From positions 2,260,518-2,266,498 of the forward strand of contig NZ_CM001974.1 of the NCBI RefSeq assembly GCF_000406105.1: a stretch of 5,981 nt of DNA, in the 5' to 3' direction. The stretch comes from Dickeya chrysanthemi NCPPB 402. Lineage in GTDB: Bacteria > Pseudomonadota > Gammaproteobacteria > Enterobacterales > Enterobacteriaceae. This document shows, in pieces, positions 5,063 through 5,981 of this stretch. A program made the translations under genes and the position numbers. How positions within the stretch are numbered: the first letter of the stretch is position 1; the number at the start of each line of letters is the position of its first letter. Below the pieces are notes generated by a model that worked only from the letters and a program-made list of their open reading frames with translations, ran no database searches and was not told where the DNA came from.

Positions 5063-5353
5063 ATGGGCGTCAAAATTACAGGCATAGACAAACTACAAAA
5101 GCAGCTAAAGGAAGTTAAAGAGGCCACTGAAGCACTAAGCGGCAGCTATGATGTTCGTTTCGATGCTAACGATCCTGCCAGCATTGAAAACGCAATTCAG
5201 GAAGCCTACACCATGGTGGACGAGCGCGTTTCTGGCCTCGCAACCAATCCTATGGTCAGTCCACTGATCGAGAACATGAAAGAAAATCTGCGACAACAAA
5301 TTCTGAATAATGCCGAACAAAGAAGACAGGAGAACGGGCTCGATGGCAATTGA
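5063..5353 (+). CDS. 96-residue helical protein paired with the TIR-like gene
   Basis: The protein starts MGVKITGIDKLQKQLKEVKE and is mostly predicted helix: an N-terminal Lys/Glu-rich coiled-coil-like segment (about 8-27), a middle part with FDANDPASIENAIQEA (34-49), and a C-terminal helix (about 65-93) ending in a charged tail. There is no signal peptide or membrane segment. The start at 5063 is set by a strong GGAGG (5053-5057) at ideal spacing; an upstream non-ATG extension to 4988 would have to be read through the promoter region. The gene overlaps the TIR-like gene by 11 bases (5343-5353), so the two should be co-translated and work together. The opening G-V-K-I-x-G-I-D-K-L recalls small phage proteins of the HK97 gp10 type, but I do not claim that family. 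A partner, sensor or inhibitor of the TIR protein is a reasonable guess. Confidence 0.8.
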   Translation: MGVKITGIDKLQKQLKEVKEATEALSGSYDVRFDANDPASIENAIQEAYTMVDERVSGLATNPMVSPLIENMKENLRQQILNNAEQRRQENGLDGN

Positions 5354-5981
5354 TATCTTTCAGTCACTGAAAAATTGCGTATTTGACCTGCAGCGTGCAG
5401 ACGTTCAGAACTACCAGCAACCGCTGAAACAACTGGCCCGCCTGCTGAGAACCGATGAATTATTGGATGTAAATAATCGTCTTACACAAAATGTGAACCT
5501 TGACACCTTTCTTACCAGAAGCTATGAAACCGAATCCAGCATGGCTGGTTCTGCTGTGCTGCAGTGGCCAGAAGAACCGGACGAGATTTTGGGTCTGAAG
5601 CTTCTTTTGATCGAGAAAATGTCAATTGACGACCGCTTTGCTTTTAATTTTTGCCACATATTTTTCTATGACCGCAAAATTATCGAGTCATTCCGTAAAT
5701 TCACTTCATCTTTACTGGTGACTTTTGTTCGTGACTACCAAGTATATGTTGAGAATGAGTCAGATCCTAAACCTGTGATTACGCGTCGGGTTTCGCGCAA
5801 AATCTTTATTGTGCATGGTCATGATAACGATGCCCTTCAGTCGGTTGCCCGCTTCATATCACGAATAGGTCTCGAGGAGATTATTCTTTCTGAACGTCCC
5901 GATGGCTCAAGGACGGTTATCGAAAAATTTGAAGAAGAGTCAGGAGACGCCTGTTTCGCGATAGTGCTGATGACACCTGAT
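5343..5981 (+). CDS. TIR-like nucleotide-binding domain protein, 3' end outside window
   Basis: This frame is open from ATG 5343 to the last base (213 codons, no stop). Residues 1 to about 150 form a helical N-terminal region I do not recognise (MAIDIFQSLKNCVFDLQRAD, then a Phe-rich stretch FAFNFCHIFFYDRK). From about 152 the sequence RKIFIVHGHDNDALQSVARF, then SRTVIEKFEEES and FAIVLMTPD, matches the TIR-like nucleotide-binding family (Pfam PF10137 as I recall, related to CBASS Cap12/Pycsar TIR effectors). In that family the first beta strand ends in VHGHD, and the Glu of TxIEKFE (E194, perhaps E197) is the likely NAD-hydrolysing residue. Such proteins usually act in anti-phage abortive responses by NAD+ depletion; that role is inferred here. 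The start overlaps the upstream gene (AGAACGGGCTCG precedes it, with only a weak ribosome site), indicating coupling. The C-terminal part of the TIR domain lies beyond the window. Confidence 0.87.
   Translation, partial: MAIDIFQSLKNCVFDLQRADVQNYQQPLKQLARLLRTDELLDVNNRLTQNVNLDTFLTRSYETESSMAGSAVLQWPEEPDEILGLKLLLIEKMSIDDRFAFNFCHIFFYDRKIIESFRKFTSSLLVTFVRDYQVYVENESDPKPVITRRVSRKIFIVHGHDNDALQSVARFISRIGLEEIILSERPDGSRTVIEKFEEESGDACFAIVLMTPD

Noticed and set aside
5135..5320. Minus-strand frame of 61 codons
   Set aside because: It is antisense within the 96-residue gene, which has a strong ribosome site and coupled neighbour.
1..5981. tRNA or rRNA genes
   Set aside because: No cloverleaf-forming segment with a TTCGA-type arm and no rRNA-like sequence was seen on either strand.

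Overview
The window looks like accessory DNA, either a plasmid or a genomic island, from an enterobacterium such as Escherichia, Klebsiella, Enterobacter or Salmonella. Three things point there: an IS3-family remnant of a type I know from Enterobacterales, an antitoxin very like plasmid-borne VagC/VapB, and two genes of anti-phage type. No core chromosomal gene, rRNA, tRNA or CRISPR array was found. All family assignments come from reading motifs by eye; no search was run.

Layout. Positions 1-739 hold only short, unrecognised reading frames: a possible small helix-turn-helix protein on + (20-181), a 46-residue frame on - (157-297), and a charged orphan protein on + (about 406-687). Positions 740 to about 1553 are a broken IS3-family element on the minus strand. 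Its right end is present, its orfB (transposase) has lost part of its C-terminus and shifted frame, and all but the last codons of orfA are gone. The IS abuts a complete minus-strand vapB/vagC antitoxin gene (1559-1789). The overlapping vapC/vagD toxin gene survives only as its start codon and three more codons, so the antitoxin is an orphan. Upstream of vapB, about 200 bases are dense in palindromes and repeated words, including a perfect 19-bp operator-like palindrome. A strong hairpin terminator (2018-2040) then separates this unit from the next.

The centre of the window is a large minus-strand gene (2067-4688). It encodes a PHP metal-dependent phosphoesterase domain fused to an SMC/Rad50-like ABC ATPase. 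This matches the TrlF-type ATPases and, as I recall it, the single-gene anti-phage system called Ppl. A divergent, AT-rich intergenic region with nested inverted repeats follows. It leads into a plus-strand operon: a 96-residue helical protein (5063-5353) overlapping by 11 bases a gene for a TIR-like nucleotide-binding protein (5343 onward, cut by the window end). A 12-bp palindrome sits at the likely transcription start of this operon.

Taken together, this is a defence-island fragment. It has a nuclease/ATPase-type defence gene and a two-gene TIR module reading away from each other, with a toxin-antitoxin relic and an IS scar beside them. The small-protein/TIR pair is the part most likely to be a little-described system.
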